Assembly (NCBI RefSeq): GCF_000702625.1
Contig: NZ_JNIS01000001.1
Span: 2,174,001 to 2,238,000 of the forward strand
Length of the DNA: 64,000 nucleotides
Source of the DNA: Exiguobacterium oxidotolerans JCM 12280
GTDB lineage: Bacteria; Bacillota; Bacilli; Exiguobacteriales; Exiguobacteriaceae
Direction of reading: 5' to 3'
In this document: piece by piece, positions 25,613 through 34,141 of the stretch
Numbering within the stretch: position 1 is the first letter of the stretch
How the letters are laid out: each line of letters starts with the position of its first letter
Translations under genes and position numbers: made by a program
The notes under the pieces: model-generated
Told to the model about the DNA's origin: nothing
Databases searched by the model: none
Seen by the model: only the letters and a program-made list of their open reading frames with translations

Positions 25613-26902
25613 TTATAAGAAAAATAACTGGATAAAGAACAAGATGGCAAATAGATAGATTAAGGAGTGGACCCGTTGCTTTTGTACGGCTTTCATAATC
25701 GGGTAGACGATGAAACCAAAAGCAATCCCCGTCGCGATGCTTCCTGAGAGCGGCATGATGACGATAATAACGAAGGCGGTGAATGCTTCACTGAAGTCTT
25801 CCCATTCAATTTGTTTAATGTTTTGGAGCATCAATGCACCAACAAGAATCAAGGCCGGTGCCGTGATGGAAGGAACACCTGAAATCGCTTGGACGACTGG
25901 ACCGAAAATCGCTGCGAGCGCAAAGAGCAGACCGACTGTGACCGAAGTTAATCCTGTTCGTCCTCCAGCAGCAACACCGGAAGCAGATTCGACGTAAGCT
26001 GTCGTCGGGCTTGTTCCGAACATCGAACCAACCACCATTGCCGTTGAATCAGATAATAAAGCACGATCACTATTTTTAAGTGAACCGTCCTTCTCAATCA
26101 GTCCGGCCTGTTCACCGACGGCGACCATCGTACCTGTCGTATCAAACATCGTCACGAGAACAAATGAGAGAACACCACCAAACAGTCCATATTGCAAGAC
26201 GTCTTGAATCGCTGTGAGTGGATTTACGACTAACAATCCTTCAGGTAACGTCGGTAAAGCTATGAGTGTACTTGAAAACTTCAGGTCACCGATGATGAAA
26301 GCGAGCACGGCGGCTAAAATCATGGCATATAGTAAACCACCAGGAACACGTTTGACTGTTAAGATAGCAGCTGTCATTAAACCAATGAGTGTAATGATGG
26401 CTTCTGGTGAAGACAGTGAGCCAATCGTAATCAACGTCGCCTCATCTGCGACAAGAATGCCTGACATCTTCAGTCCAAGTGAGGCGATGAACAGTCCGAT
26501 TCCTCCTGTGATGGCAAGTTTGAGTGTTTGAGGAATGACCTCGATTAACTTTGTCCGGATTGGAGAAAGTGACAGGAGCAAAAAGATGATCCCGGAAACG
26601 AACACAACAGATAGTGCTGTTTGGTAAGGGATTTTCTCTCCAACGACAAGCGTATACGTAAAGTAAGCATTTAATCCCATACCGGGTGCAACGGCGATGG
26701 GGAGATTCGCATATAATCCCATTAAAAGCGTTCCGACGAGTGTCGCGATAATGGTCGCAGAAAATGCTTGTGCTTGCGGAATACCAGCGTCAGCTAAAAT
26801 CGTTGGATTGACAACTAAAATATAGGCCATCGTGATGAACGTAATGAACCCGGCTTGGATTTCACGTTTCACGGTCGTATTATGGGCAGAAAGCTTAAAC
26901 AT
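25613..26902 (-). CDS. pbuG: Purine (guanine/hypoxanthine) permease, AzgA/PbuG type NCS2
   Basis: A 429-residue membrane protein of the NCS2 group, AzgA branch: ITMAYILVVNPTILADAGIP, APGMGLNAYFTY, the ion/substrate region LVTMFDTTGTMVAVGEQAGL and GTSPTTAYVESASGVAAGGRTGL. Family members import hypoxanthine, guanine or adenine with protons. It is monocistronic. A PurBox-like sequence upstream suggests PurR control; no purine riboswitch is evident. deoD nearby (29.6 kb) would complete purine salvage. Confidence 0.88.
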   Translation of the reverse strand: MFKLSAHNTTVKREIQAGFITFITMAYILVVNPTILADAGIPQAQAFSATIIATLVGTLLMGLYANLPIAVAPGMGLNAYFTYTLVVGEKIPYQTALSVVFVSGIIFLLLSLSPIRTKLIEVIPQTLKLAITGGIGLFIASLGLKMSGILVADEATLITIGSLSSPEAIITLIGLMTAAILTVKRVPGGLLYAMILAAVLAFIIGDLKFSSTLIALPTLPEGLLVVNPLTAIQDVLQYGLFGGVLSFVLVTMFDTTGTMVAVGEQAGLIEKDGSLKNSDRALLSDSTAMVVGSMFGTSPTTAYVESASGVAAGGRTGLTSVTVGLLFALAAIFGPVVQAISGVPSITAPALILVGALMLQNIKQIEWEDFSEAFTAFVIIVIMPLSGSIATGIAFGFIVYPIMKAVQKQRVHSLIYLFAILFFIQLFFL

Positions 26903-26934
26903 AAATAGAGAACCACCTTCGATGAGTTTAATTA

Positions 26935-26978
26935 AAAAACGAACATTAACGATACTATACGATTATTCATTCGGAATC
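26935..26978 (-). promoter_or_regulatory. Possible PurR operator (two inverted PurBox-like sites) and promoter of pbuG
   Basis: AAAAACGAACATT (26935-26947) matches the PurBox AWWWCCGAACWWT at 12 of 13 positions; a weaker inverted copy with CCGAA on the other strand lies at 26966-26978. On the minus strand TTGATT and TATAGT could be the -35 and -10. Two inverted boxes about 17 bp apart are the known layout for PurR. Confidence 0.45.
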
Positions 26979-27048
26979 AAGGATTATTTTTTGAGTATAT
27001 TATGCATAACTTGATGTAGGAACCATCGGAAGCGTTAAAAGGAAGTGG

Positions 27049-27076
27049 ATGTAAGCGGATACAGTTATGCTATACT
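27049..27076 (+). promoter_or_regulatory. Promoter of the two-component operon with perfect cre site
   Basis: ATGTAAGCGGATACA (27049-27063) matches the CcpA cre pattern WTGNAANCGNWWNCW at every position. It overlaps the -35 region of an extended -10 promoter, TGC-TATACT (27068-27076). Binding there should repress the operon in rich sugar. Confidence 0.65.
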
Positions 27077-27110
27077 ATTTACTAGAAGAAAAAGGGTGGA
27101 AGGTGGCAAA

Positions 27111-28868
27111 ATGAAGAGCATCCGGACGCGTCTTATATTACTTGTAGCCCTCGCTATCTTGGTTCCGACAACACTTGCTACAACTGCTTCTTATATATAT
27201 GTGCGTCAGCAAAACATTGCAGAAGCCGAGCGTTTGAGTTTAAGCGCTCTCCAACGCGGAAATAGTCAAATCAGTCATTATATGGAAGATGTGAAACGGT
27301 TATCAACAAGTCTCTACGCTAATCGTTCATTGATGAATATTATGAATGCTGGTGCCGATGCTGAGCTTGGTGAGTCAGATAGTGTCGTCGCTCGTTCCTT
27401 ACTCGGTCTCTTTTTATCAAGACAGGATGTTGAACAAATTCATTTTGTGATTTTAAAAGGGTACTCGGAATACTCTGTCTATAATATGAAGACTTCCGGT
27501 CGTGGCAAATTTGATTGGTTACAAGAGACTGATTATTTTCGATTGATGAAACAAGAAAATGGTTGGTTGATCGACCCGGAACATGTGATTACAGCGTATA
27601 ATTCTCGGACGATGATTCTTGATGAAAAAAAAGTCGTCAGTTTTCGTTACCGGATTGATCGCGTCGAAACGAGTGAACCCATCGGCTTTTTGTCAGTAGA
27701 TATTCCAGTTCGGGTATTTGAACAACAACTACAGCTGTTTGAAAATTCGCCAGACGAATCATTATGGTTAATGAATGGGAATCACTTAATCGCGAAGACA
27801 GGAACGACACTACCGGTGACGAATGAAGAAATGACAGGAACAAGTGGGAGCATGCACGTCGGTAGCTCGTTCATCGTGTATGTGAAGACGGAAAAGCAAG
27901 GCGTGCCGATTACACTGATCAAGAAAATTCCTTATGCTTCTGTCATCAAGGGAGCAAATGAAACGGCAATCATTTTATTGGTGATTGGTTTAGTGTCACT
28001 CCTATTAATGATTATGGCGGCAAGTCTCGTCGCACTCGAAATTACAAAACCAATCAAACAATTGACGGCAAATGTCTGGCGGGTCGAGCAAGGAGACCTC
28101 TCCACACGTTTTGTCGCGACGACGAACGATGAAATCGGTTTATTGAATCGCCAGTTTCAAAGAATGGTGCACCGGATGGATCGTTTGATCAAACGAGAAT
28201 ACCGGTTAGCCCTTGAAAATCGGACGAACGAGCTACGTGCCTTGCAATCACAGCTCAATCCACACTTCTTATTTAATGCGCTCCAATCGATTGGAACGAC
28301 GACGTTGCAAGGTGACCGGAAAGTCGCCTACCGTTCGATCACCGGTCTTTCACAAATGATGCGTTATTCGATGAACAATGAACAAACGATTGTCACATTA
28401 AAGCAAGAAGTCGATCATCTTCAAGGGTACATGCGTTTACAACAACAGCGGTTTCCCGAAAAATTTCGTTATATCGTCGATGTCCCGTGGCACATGAATC
28501 CGATTGAAGTACCAAAGATGATTTTGCAACCGTTCGCCGAGAATTACTTCAAGCATGCCTTTCGTCAGCAAAGTGATGCGTCAGAAAATTACTTAGCATA
28601 TAAAATCAGAACGGATGGGGACCAATTGATCATCCATGTCGAAAACAGCGGCCCAGTCATGTCTGAAATGGAACTCGAAACGATTGATCAAAACATGCGG
28701 GCACATCGCGTTCCAGAAGACCGTCAAACATCCGGCATCGGGTTACACAACATCAACGAACGGCTGCAAATTTTTTATGGTGAACGCGCAAGCATGGTGC
28801 TTCAATCTCCAAAAGAAGGTGGATTCAGAATCATTATTCGAATTCCAATCGAACAGGAGGAATTATGA
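27111..28868 (+). CDS. Sensor histidine kinase, YesM type
   Basis: A 585-residue membrane kinase. TM1 spans about residues 8-30, an extracytoplasmic sensor of about 250 residues follows, then TM2 near 287-312, a HAMP domain (KPIKQLTANVWRVEQGDLSTRF), the His_kinase domain with H385 in LNPHFLFNALQSI, and an HATPase domain (FAENYFKHAF; GIGLHNINERL). YesM-type kinases usually control sugar uptake. The frame opens at 27045, but the ATG at 27111 follows GGAAGGTGG and starts at the first membrane segment, while 27045-27076 is promoter. Overlaps the regulator gene (ATGA). Confidence 0.9.
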   Translation: MKSIRTRLILLVALAILVPTTLATTASYIYVRQQNIAEAERLSLSALQRGNSQISHYMEDVKRLSTSLYANRSLMNIMNAGADAELGESDSVVARSLLGLFLSRQDVEQIHFVILKGYSEYSVYNMKTSGRGKFDWLQETDYFRLMKQENGWLIDPEHVITAYNSRTMILDEKKVVSFRYRIDRVETSEPIGFLSVDIPVRVFEQQLQLFENSPDESLWLMNGNHLIAKTGTTLPVTNEEMTGTSGSMHVGSSFIVYVKTEKQGVPITLIKKIPYASVIKGANETAIILLVIGLVSLLLMIMAASLVALEITKPIKQLTANVWRVEQGDLSTRFVATTNDEIGLLNRQFQRMVHRMDRLIKREYRLALENRTNELRALQSQLNPHFLFNALQSIGTTTLQGDRKVAYRSITGLSQMMRYSMNNEQTIVTLKQEVDHLQGYMRLQQQRFPEKFRYIVDVPWHMNPIEVPKMILQPFAENYFKHAFRQQSDASENYLAYKIRTDGDQLIIHVENSGPVMSEMELETIDQNMRAHRVPEDRQTSGIGLHNINERLQIFYGERASMVLQSPKEGGFRIIIRIPIEQEEL

Positions 28869-29572
28869 TGAATGTACTAATCGTTGACGACGAGCAACAT
28901 GTGCGTGATGCGGTGAAGTTACTCGGAGAATGGGATGATTGGAAGGTATCACGGATTTTTGAAGCGGAAGATGGAGCGGCTGCGAAAAAAATCCTCGATG
29001 AAGAAAAAATCGACTTAATGCTGACGGATGTCGAAATGCCAGGATTAGATGGGTTAAGTTTGTTAGAATGGACAAAGAATCACCAGCCAAAGGTCGTCAC
29101 GATCGTGTTGACAGGGTATGATGATTATACGTATATGCGTCGTGCGATTTTACATCAATCGTTTGATTACTTATTAAAACCGATCGATCCCGATGTTTTA
29201 AATGATGCGCTCTCCCGCGCGATGGGACTGATTTGCCCGGTTCAAGAGCAAGGAGAGGCGATTGATCAAATTGCGAAGTATATCGAGACACATTATGCGG
29301 AAGAGTTAACACTCCAACTCATGAGTGAACGCTTCTATTTGAGCCGAGAGTATATATCAAGGCGCTTTAAACAGCGCTTTTCGGTCAACTTATCGGATTA
29401 TATCCAAACGATTCGTTTAAACCGGGCAAAAGAGTTACTCGGGGAGACGGATGCCCGTATTTATGAGATTGCCGTTGAAGTCGGGTATCAGGATGATAAA
29501 TATTTCCGAAAAGTATTTAAGAAGCAATTCGGCATGACACCAAATGAGTTCAGAGAGTTGTTATCGATTTAG
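28865..29572 (+). CDS. Response regulator, YesN type (receiver plus AraC DNA-binding domain)
   Basis: A 235-residue protein with an N-terminal receiver (acidic DDE at 8-10, phospho-acceptor D55 in LTDVEMPG, T/LTGYDDY and K in LLKPID) and a C-terminal AraC/XylS double helix-turn-helix (SERFYLSREYISRRFKQRF; EIAVEVGYQDDKYFRKVFKKQFGMTPNEFRE). It is short for the family because the linker is reduced. It forms a two-gene operon with the kinase. Its likely targets are the split transporter promoters that share sequence blocks; this is inference from proximity. Confidence 0.9.
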   Translation: MMNVLIVDDEQHVRDAVKLLGEWDDWKVSRIFEAEDGAAAKKILDEEKIDLMLTDVEMPGLDGLSLLEWTKNHQPKVVTIVLTGYDDYTYMRRAILHQSFDYLLKPIDPDVLNDALSRAMGLICPVQEQGEAIDQIAKYIETHYAEELTLQLMSERFYLSREYISRRFKQRFSVNLSDYIQTIRLNRAKELLGETDARIYEIAVEVGYQDDKYFRKVFKKQFGMTPNEFRELLSI

Positions 29573-29596
29573 TTCAATATCAAGGAGGAATCGTAC

Positions 29597-30304
29597 ATGA
29601 GCGTACACATTAATGCAGCAGAAGGTCAAATCGCAGAAACCGTTTTACTTCCGGGAGATCCACTTCGCGCGAAGTATATCGCCGAAACATTTTTAGAGGA
29701 CGTTGTTCTTTATAATGAAGTACGTGGAATGTATGGCTTCACAGGAACATACAAAGGGAAAAAAGTATCTGTTCAAGGAACAGGTATGGGTGTTCCTTCA
29801 ATGTCAATTTACGCGAATGAACTCGTTCAATCGTATGGTGCAAAAAACTTGATCCGTGTCGGTACTGCGGGCGGGATTACACCAGATGTAAAAGTCCGTG
29901 ACGTCGTCATCGCGATGAGTGCTTCACACGACATGGCTCAAAATCGCGTCCGTTTCAATGGATTAGATTATGCACCGACAGCTTCATTCGAGTTATTGCA
30001 TAAAGCGTACACAATGGCACAAGAACATGGAATCGACGCAAAAGTTGGTCAAGTCTTCACGACGGATCAATTTTATCAAGATGATTTCCACCACTTCAAA
30101 AAATGGGCAGACTTCGGTTGCCTCGCAATCGAGATGGAAGCAGCAGGACTCTACACACTCGCTGCAAAACATAAAGTCAACGCCTTGACGATTTTAACGA
30201 TTTCAGATCATCTCTTAACGGGAGAAGAAACAACGTCTGAAGAACGTCAAACGACGTTTAATGACATGATGAAAGTTGCGCTTGAAACAGCGATTCAACT
30301 GTAA
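29597..30304 (+). CDS. deoD: Purine-nucleoside phosphorylase, DeoD type
   Basis: DeoD splits purine (deoxy)nucleosides with phosphate into base and pentose phosphate. The 235-residue hexameric-type enzyme has [52 protein letters not shown], the substrate EMEAAGLY segment and the catalytic aspartate in [13 protein letters not shown] follows AAGGAGG by 9 bp. It starts 24 bp after the response regulator gene and could be partly co-transcribed with it. Confidence 0.96.
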   Translation: MSVHINAAEGQIAETVLLPGDPLRAKYIAETFLEDVVLYNEVRGMYGFTGTYKGKKVSVQGTGMGVPSMSIYANELVQSYGAKNLIRVGTAGGITPDVKVRDVVIAMSASHDMAQNRVRFNGLDYAPTASFELLHKAYTMAQEHGIDAKVGQVFTTDQFYQDDFHHFKKWADFGCLAIEMEAAGLYTLAAKHKVNALTILTISDHLLTGEETTSEERQTTFNDMMKVALETAIQL

Positions 30305-30364
30305 TCGGTCCCGTGAAATAAAATCATGCGGATGGTACAATCACTGTTTGCATGAAACAAATAC

Positions 30365-30408
30365 AGCAGGACTCGCGTTCACTAACGAATTCGGGTCCTG
30401 CTTTTTTG
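30365..30408 (+). terminator. Rho-independent terminator of deoD
   Basis: AGCAGGACTCG pairs with CGGGTCCTGCT (one G-T pair) followed by six T. Confidence 0.85.
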
Positions 30409-30506
30409 TCTAAGCACAAAGAAGAAGGAGCATCCGATTGAATCATTGCTCATTCGCTATGATAGAATGAGGAAAAGATACCCTAGACCATGAGGAGGAA
30501 CGAAAG

Positions 30507-31889
30507 ATGGAATCGACGATGATTGAATCAACTATTTCGAACCTAGTTCAAACGCAACGTAATTTCTTTAAGACAGGTGCGACGCGAAGTGTTGCGTTTC
30601 GTCTAAGTATGTTGACGTTTTTAAAGCAAGCGATTGAAACGCATGAGGAAGCAATTTATGAGGCATTAAAAACGGACTTGAACAAAGGACGACAAGATGC
30701 GTTTACGACTGAAATCGGATTTGTCTACGGTGAACTTGCGCGGATGGAGAAGAAACTTCGCCGTCTCGCTAAACCAAAACGAGTTGGGACACCGTTGCTA
30801 CATATCGGTTCAAAAAGTGACATCCATTATGAACCATATGGAAATGTGCTCGTCATCGCCCCGTGGAACTATCCTTTCCAACTCGCTGTGGCACCAATCA
30901 TCGGGGCGATTGCAGCCGGAAATACGGTGGTCTTGAAACCGTCAGAACTAACGCCGAACGTTTCGCGTGTTCTCCGTGAAGTCTTTGAAACGGCATTCCA
31001 CGAACGGTTTGGAGTTGTCATCGAGGGGGATGCAGATGTCAGTTCAGCTGTCCTTGAAGAGAAGTTTGATTATATCTTCTTTACGGGGTCAACGCGTGTT
31101 GGAAAAATCGTCCATCAAGCAGCGGCAAAACATTTGACGCCTGTCACACTTGAACTCGGCGGGAAGTCTCCGACGATCGTTCACCGTGATGCGAACTTAA
31201 AGCTTGCCGCAAAACGGATTGCTTGGGGCAAATGGTTAAATGCCGGACAGACGTGTATCGCCCCGGACTATGTCTTCGTTCATGAAGACGTCCGCGAGGA
31301 ATTTTTACGCTTGATTGAAAAGGAAGCCTTTGCCCAGTATGGGAATGGTGTTGGTGTGAATTCATACGTCAAGATTGTTTCGGACAGTCATTTGGAGCGA
31401 TTGAGTAGTTACTTGCCCCAAGGTGAAATTTTATTTGGCGGTCAAGTCGATGCAGCGACGAGAAAGATGGCACCAACTGTCATGACGGACGTTGATCCAG
31501 AAAGTCCGCTGATGCAAGAAGAAATCTTTGGACCGATTCTTCCAGTCTATTCATATCGTGAAGTGGAAGAGGTCATCCGCTTCATCAATGGCCGTGATAA
31601 GCCGTTAGCGCTCTATCTCTTCACAGAGAGCGAAGCCGTTCAGCACCGAGTGCTCGACCGTGTGTCATTTGGTGGTGGGTGTATCAATGATACGTTGATG
31701 CATGTTGCGCAACATAACTTGCCATTTGGTGGCGTCGGTGGAAGTGGTATGGGGGGTTATCACGGCAAATTCAGCTTTGAGACGTTCAGCCATCGTAAAG
31801 GTGTCGTCAAGAATACGACGAAATTCGATTTGCCGTTCCGCTACATGCGCTCGAATACAGATTCAAAATGGATGCGTTATTTATTATAA
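30507..31889 (+). CDS. Aldehyde dehydrogenase (class 3, YwdH-like)
   Basis: A 460-residue NAD(P)-dependent aldehyde dehydrogenase. It has PWNYPFQLAVAP, the nucleotide loop FTGSTRVGKIV, the general-base glutamate in LELGGKSP, the catalytic cysteine in GQTCIAPDY and EEIFGPILPV. The short class 3-like C terminus, ending in a hydrophobic/basic tail (FRYMRSNTDSKWMRYLL), may touch the membrane as in fatty-aldehyde dehydrogenases. ATG follows GAGGAGG. Substrate not determined. Confidence 0.93.
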   Translation: MESTMIESTISNLVQTQRNFFKTGATRSVAFRLSMLTFLKQAIETHEEAIYEALKTDLNKGRQDAFTTEIGFVYGELARMEKKLRRLAKPKRVGTPLLHIGSKSDIHYEPYGNVLVIAPWNYPFQLAVAPIIGAIAAGNTVVLKPSELTPNVSRVLREVFETAFHERFGVVIEGDADVSSAVLEEKFDYIFFTGSTRVGKIVHQAAAKHLTPVTLELGGKSPTIVHRDANLKLAAKRIAWGKWLNAGQTCIAPDYVFVHEDVREEFLRLIEKEAFAQYGNGVGVNSYVKIVSDSHLERLSSYLPQGEILFGGQVDAATRKMAPTVMTDVDPESPLMQEEIFGPILPVYSYREVEEVIRFINGRDKPLALYLFTESEAVQHRVLDRVSFGGGCINDTLMHVAQHNLPFGGVGGSGMGGYHGKFSFETFSHRKGVVKNTTKFDLPFRYMRSNTDSKWMRYLL

Positions 31890-31903
31890 ATGGAACTTTA
31901 ACG

Positions 31904-31947
31904 GTGCCAAGAGTAAATCCAAGTGGTCTACTCTCGGCTTTTTTTGT
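31904..31947 (+). terminator. Rho-independent terminator of the aldehyde dehydrogenase gene
   Basis: GCCAAGAGTA pairs with TACTCTCGGC (bulged) and seven T follow. Confidence 0.7.
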
Positions 31948-32058
31948 TTATTTAATTTGTGAAATAGTGAACAAAGTTTGACAATCTTTTGAAAAAACGC
32001 TATTTTCCCTTGTGATGTTCTATACTGAAGGCAGAAGCTACGGAAAGGAGAATGCGAG

Positions 32059-32766
32059 ATGCTTACTTGTGGGACGACAGAGGCCAATACGTTCGTGTTG
32101 TCGAACGAGACACGTGAATTACTTGAAGAGTTCATGACAGAGGTACCTTTTAAAAAAGATTCAATCGTCTGTTGGGAAGGGGAAATGAACGATAAACTTT
32201 TTTATGTGAAACAAGGTGGTGTAAAACTATCAAAGCTCACGAAAAAAGGTAGCCCGCTAATGATGTTCTTATATTTCAAAGGTGACTTGTTTGGTGAATT
32301 CGATGTCGGAGAAGCATTTCCAAGCTCCTATAGTGTCGAAACGATGGAGGACAGTGTCATTGGCTTCATCTCGAAAGCGACACTCGAAGATTTGATGAAA
32401 AAAGATGGAACATTCGCATTGGATATCATGCGCTGGCAAGCATTGATGCGAAAACAAACGGAAACGAAGCTACGTGACCTTTTATTGTTCGGGAAACAAG
32501 GGGCACTCGCTTCGACACTCTTACGACTAATCGCAATGGACGGAAAAAAAGTCGATGACGATTACGTGATTTCGAAGCGACCGTCGGATACTGAACTCGG
32601 TCAGTTGATTGGGGCACCACGTGAAACGGTCAACCGGATGTTTTCGCAGTGGAAAAAAGACAATGTCATTTCGATGACGACGACTAAAATCATCGTTCAT
32701 GATGCGAACTATTTACGCGATCTTTGCCACTGTGAAGGGTGTCCTGTCGGTGTCTGCCGGATTTAA
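32059..32766 (+). CDS. fnr: Anaerobic regulator Fnr (Crp/Fnr family, C-terminal Fe-S cysteines)
   Basis: A 235-residue Crp/Fnr regulator: cyclic-nucleotide-like sensor domain (about residues 20-130), long dimer helix and HTH (SDTELGQLIGAPRETVNRMFSQW). The C terminus reads CHCEGCPVGVCRI. Cysteines C225, C228 and C233 have the spacing (3 and 5) of the [4Fe-4S] ligands of Bacillus subtilis Fnr, and D140 in LRDLLLFGKQGAL stands where that protein uses an aspartate ligand. It should therefore sense oxygen and activate from TGTGA-N6-TCACA sites. Such sites lie before the ba3 oxidase and near pflB. Confidence 0.92.
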   Translation: MLTCGTTEANTFVLSNETRELLEEFMTEVPFKKDSIVCWEGEMNDKLFYVKQGGVKLSKLTKKGSPLMMFLYFKGDLFGEFDVGEAFPSSYSVETMEDSVIGFISKATLEDLMKKDGTFALDIMRWQALMRKQTETKLRDLLLFGKQGALASTLLRLIAMDGKKVDDDYVISKRPSDTELGQLIGAPRETVNRMFSQWKKDNVISMTTTKIIVHDANYLRDLCHCEGCPVGVCRI

Positions 32767-32890
32767 GCTTTACTTGAGCGTTAGCTTATGGAGCCATGCG
32801 TTGGAGCTGACTTAAAAATTGCTTCAAAATCATCCTTTTGATGGAACCGCAACACGTTAAACTGCATAAGAGCGTATCAACAGTCTAGAA

Positions 32891-32915
32891 TCACATTCTT
32901 TTTGAATGTGGTCCT
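32891..32915 (+). terminator. Terminator-like hairpin after fnr (first copy)
   Basis: TCACATTC-TTTTT-GAATGTGG followed by TCCTT forms a hairpin. A nearly identical 25-bp sequence occurs at 33321-33345, so the pair brackets repeat copy A. The remaining 124 bp between fnr and this hairpin hold nothing recognisable. Confidence 0.55.
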
Positions 32916-32931
32916 TCAGGCTGTAGACAAC

Positions 32932-33311
32932 GTGCTATCGGGAGATCAAGCGTCTTTTTTCGTTGCTTTCCTCGGGCGAGGCGCAAGCCGTTGCTCCTTG
33001 ATCCTCACGGACAACGAGCAGGGTCTTGCCTGCCTCTGAAAGTGTGTTAAAAACGCACTTTTTCCCGTAGGAGTCAACGAAATATGACGCTTTTTATAGG
33101 AATACCGTGACGGAAAGCCTGGCATGCAGACGGTTTAGCACGCGATTCGTCTCGAATCGCTTAGAACCGCGGAAAAGCAATCGGTCGCGACCCTGCAGCT
33201 TTGCTGTAGCGGCGCGGAAGATTGTCGCTTTGAAGACGAGGCGAGACAGGGAAGCGCGAACGGATTGCCTCTCGTTATCGCATGTTCAGCTTCATAATAG
33301 TTTGTCCACAC
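32932..33311 (+). repeat. Dispersed structured repeat, copy A
   Basis: About 380 bp, beginning GTGCTATCGGGAGAT and ending GTTTGTCCACA. It shares long blocks with copies at 35859-37820 and 63685-63934, including TTGCTTTCCTCGGGCGAGGC, GAGCAGGGTCTTGCCTGCC and the AAGTGNGTTAAAAACGCACTT hairpin region. It also holds about 100 bp absent from copy B. Short frames inside it (33107-33394) are not convincing genes. It lies between fnr and the oxidase operon and ends 9 bp before a terminator hairpin. Confidence 0.8.
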
Positions 33312-33320
33312 GCTGTAGGA

Positions 33321-33350
33321 TCACATTCTTTTTGAATGCGGTCCTTTTTG
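33321..33350 (+). terminator. Terminator-like hairpin (second copy) after repeat A
   Basis: TCACATTC-TTTTT-GAATGCGG, TCC, then five T: near-identical to 32891-32915 with a better T run. Confidence 0.65.
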
Positions 33351-33452
33351 GTGTCGCACAAACAGTAGCGGTTCAAAATATGTTCAGTACGTAACAAGTT
33401 GTGAACTTTATGTGTGTTTTGTAAAAGAAAAGCGCGAAATCGTCACAATTGG

Positions 33453-33468
33453 TGTGACGTTTATCACA
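33453..33468. promoter_or_regulatory. Fnr box upstream of the ba3 oxidase operon
   Basis: TGTGACGTTTATCACA is a perfect TGTGA-N6-TCACA. Its centre lies about 42 bp upstream of the start point predicted from TAAAAT at 33491-33496, the usual position for class II activation. A further inverted TCACA at 33443-33447 precedes it. Confidence 0.75.
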
Positions 33469-33544
33469 TATTACGAAGGGTGTCTTTTTCTAAAATAAAG
33501 GTAGGTTAAGTTATCGATTCAAAGACGGAAAGGAGATGCGAATC

Positions 33545-33658
33545 ATGCGTCAGAAATCAGATACAGAACTGAAGGGAACGTTTATCGCTGTATTTATCGT
33601 TGCCGGAGTCATCATCGGAATGTGGGGATCAATCTTTTTATTGTTCACTTCAAGATAA
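33545..33658 (+). CDS. cbaD: Cytochrome c oxidase subunit IIa (ba3 type), 37 aa
   Basis: This small frame encodes one transmembrane helix, with the pattern MRQKSDTELKGTFIAVFIV then GVIIGMWGSIFLLFTSR. The LKGT start, central helix, W and F-x-x-R ending fit subunit IIa of ba3-type oxidases, which replaces the missing first helix of subunit II. ATG lies 7 bp after AAAGGAGATG, and subunit II starts 12 bp downstream. It is the first gene of the oxidase operon and too short for most gene callers. Confidence 0.8.
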   Translation: MRQKSDTELKGTFIAVFIVAGVIIGMWGSIFLLFTSR

Positions 33659-33670
33659 GGGGGAATCAGG

Positions 33671-34141
33671 GTGCATATTCATCGTTTAGAAAAAATATGG
33701 TTAGTGTTCGGCTGTATCATGTTGGCAGTCTTTTTAATCATCATTGGCGTATCGGCGTTCGCTTCTGATAATCAACCACCGTCGGATGCGACATTGATTG
33801 ACCCGACGCAAGTTGATCAGACGAAGCCGTTTGATAAACCAGGTCTGAAAAAAATTGACGACAACAAGTACGAAGCCGTCATGGTCTCACAAGCTTTCCA
33901 GTTCACACCGCAAGACATGACTATCAAAAAAGGCGCGACCGTCGATTTTCTCGTGACGTCGAAAGATGTCGTCCATGGGTTTGAAATCGTCAAGACGAAC
34001 GTCAATATGATGGTCGTTCCCGGACATATCAATTCAATTGAGTACACATTCAAAGAAGCTGGCGAATATTTGATTGTCTGTAATGAATATTGTGGATCGG
34101 CGCATCACATGATGTCGACTAAAATTAAGGTGGTGGAATAA
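33671..34141 (+). CDS. cbaB: Cytochrome c oxidase subunit II, ba3 type
   Basis: A 156-residue membrane-anchored cupredoxin. One N-terminal helix (about residues 8-31) is followed by the CuA domain with ligands H102 (VVHGFEI), C137, C141, H145 and M148 in CNEYCGSAHHMM; the backbone ligand position E139 is also kept. It takes electrons from cytochrome c on the outer face and passes them to subunit I. The single N-terminal helix is normal when a separate IIa subunit is present. Start is GTG after AAGGGGGAATCAGG. It ends 0 bp before subunit I. Confidence 0.93.
   Translation: MHIHRLEKIWLVFGCIMLAVFLIIIGVSAFASDNQPPSDATLIDPTQVDQTKPFDKPGLKKIDDNKYEAVMVSQAFQFTPQDMTIKKGATVDFLVTSKDVVHGFEIVKTNVNMMVVPGHINSIEYTFKEAGEYLIVCNEYCGSAHHMMSTKIKVVE

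Noticed and set aside
32932-33311. Group II (IIC) intron remnant
   Set aside because: Insertion beside terminators is typical of IIC introns, but I see no GTGYG start, no domain V sequence and no reverse transcriptase remnant.
33107-33394. 95-codon frame in repeat copy A
   Set aside because: The frame is not kept in copies B and C, its product is Arg/Ser-rich low-complexity sequence and it has no ribosome site.
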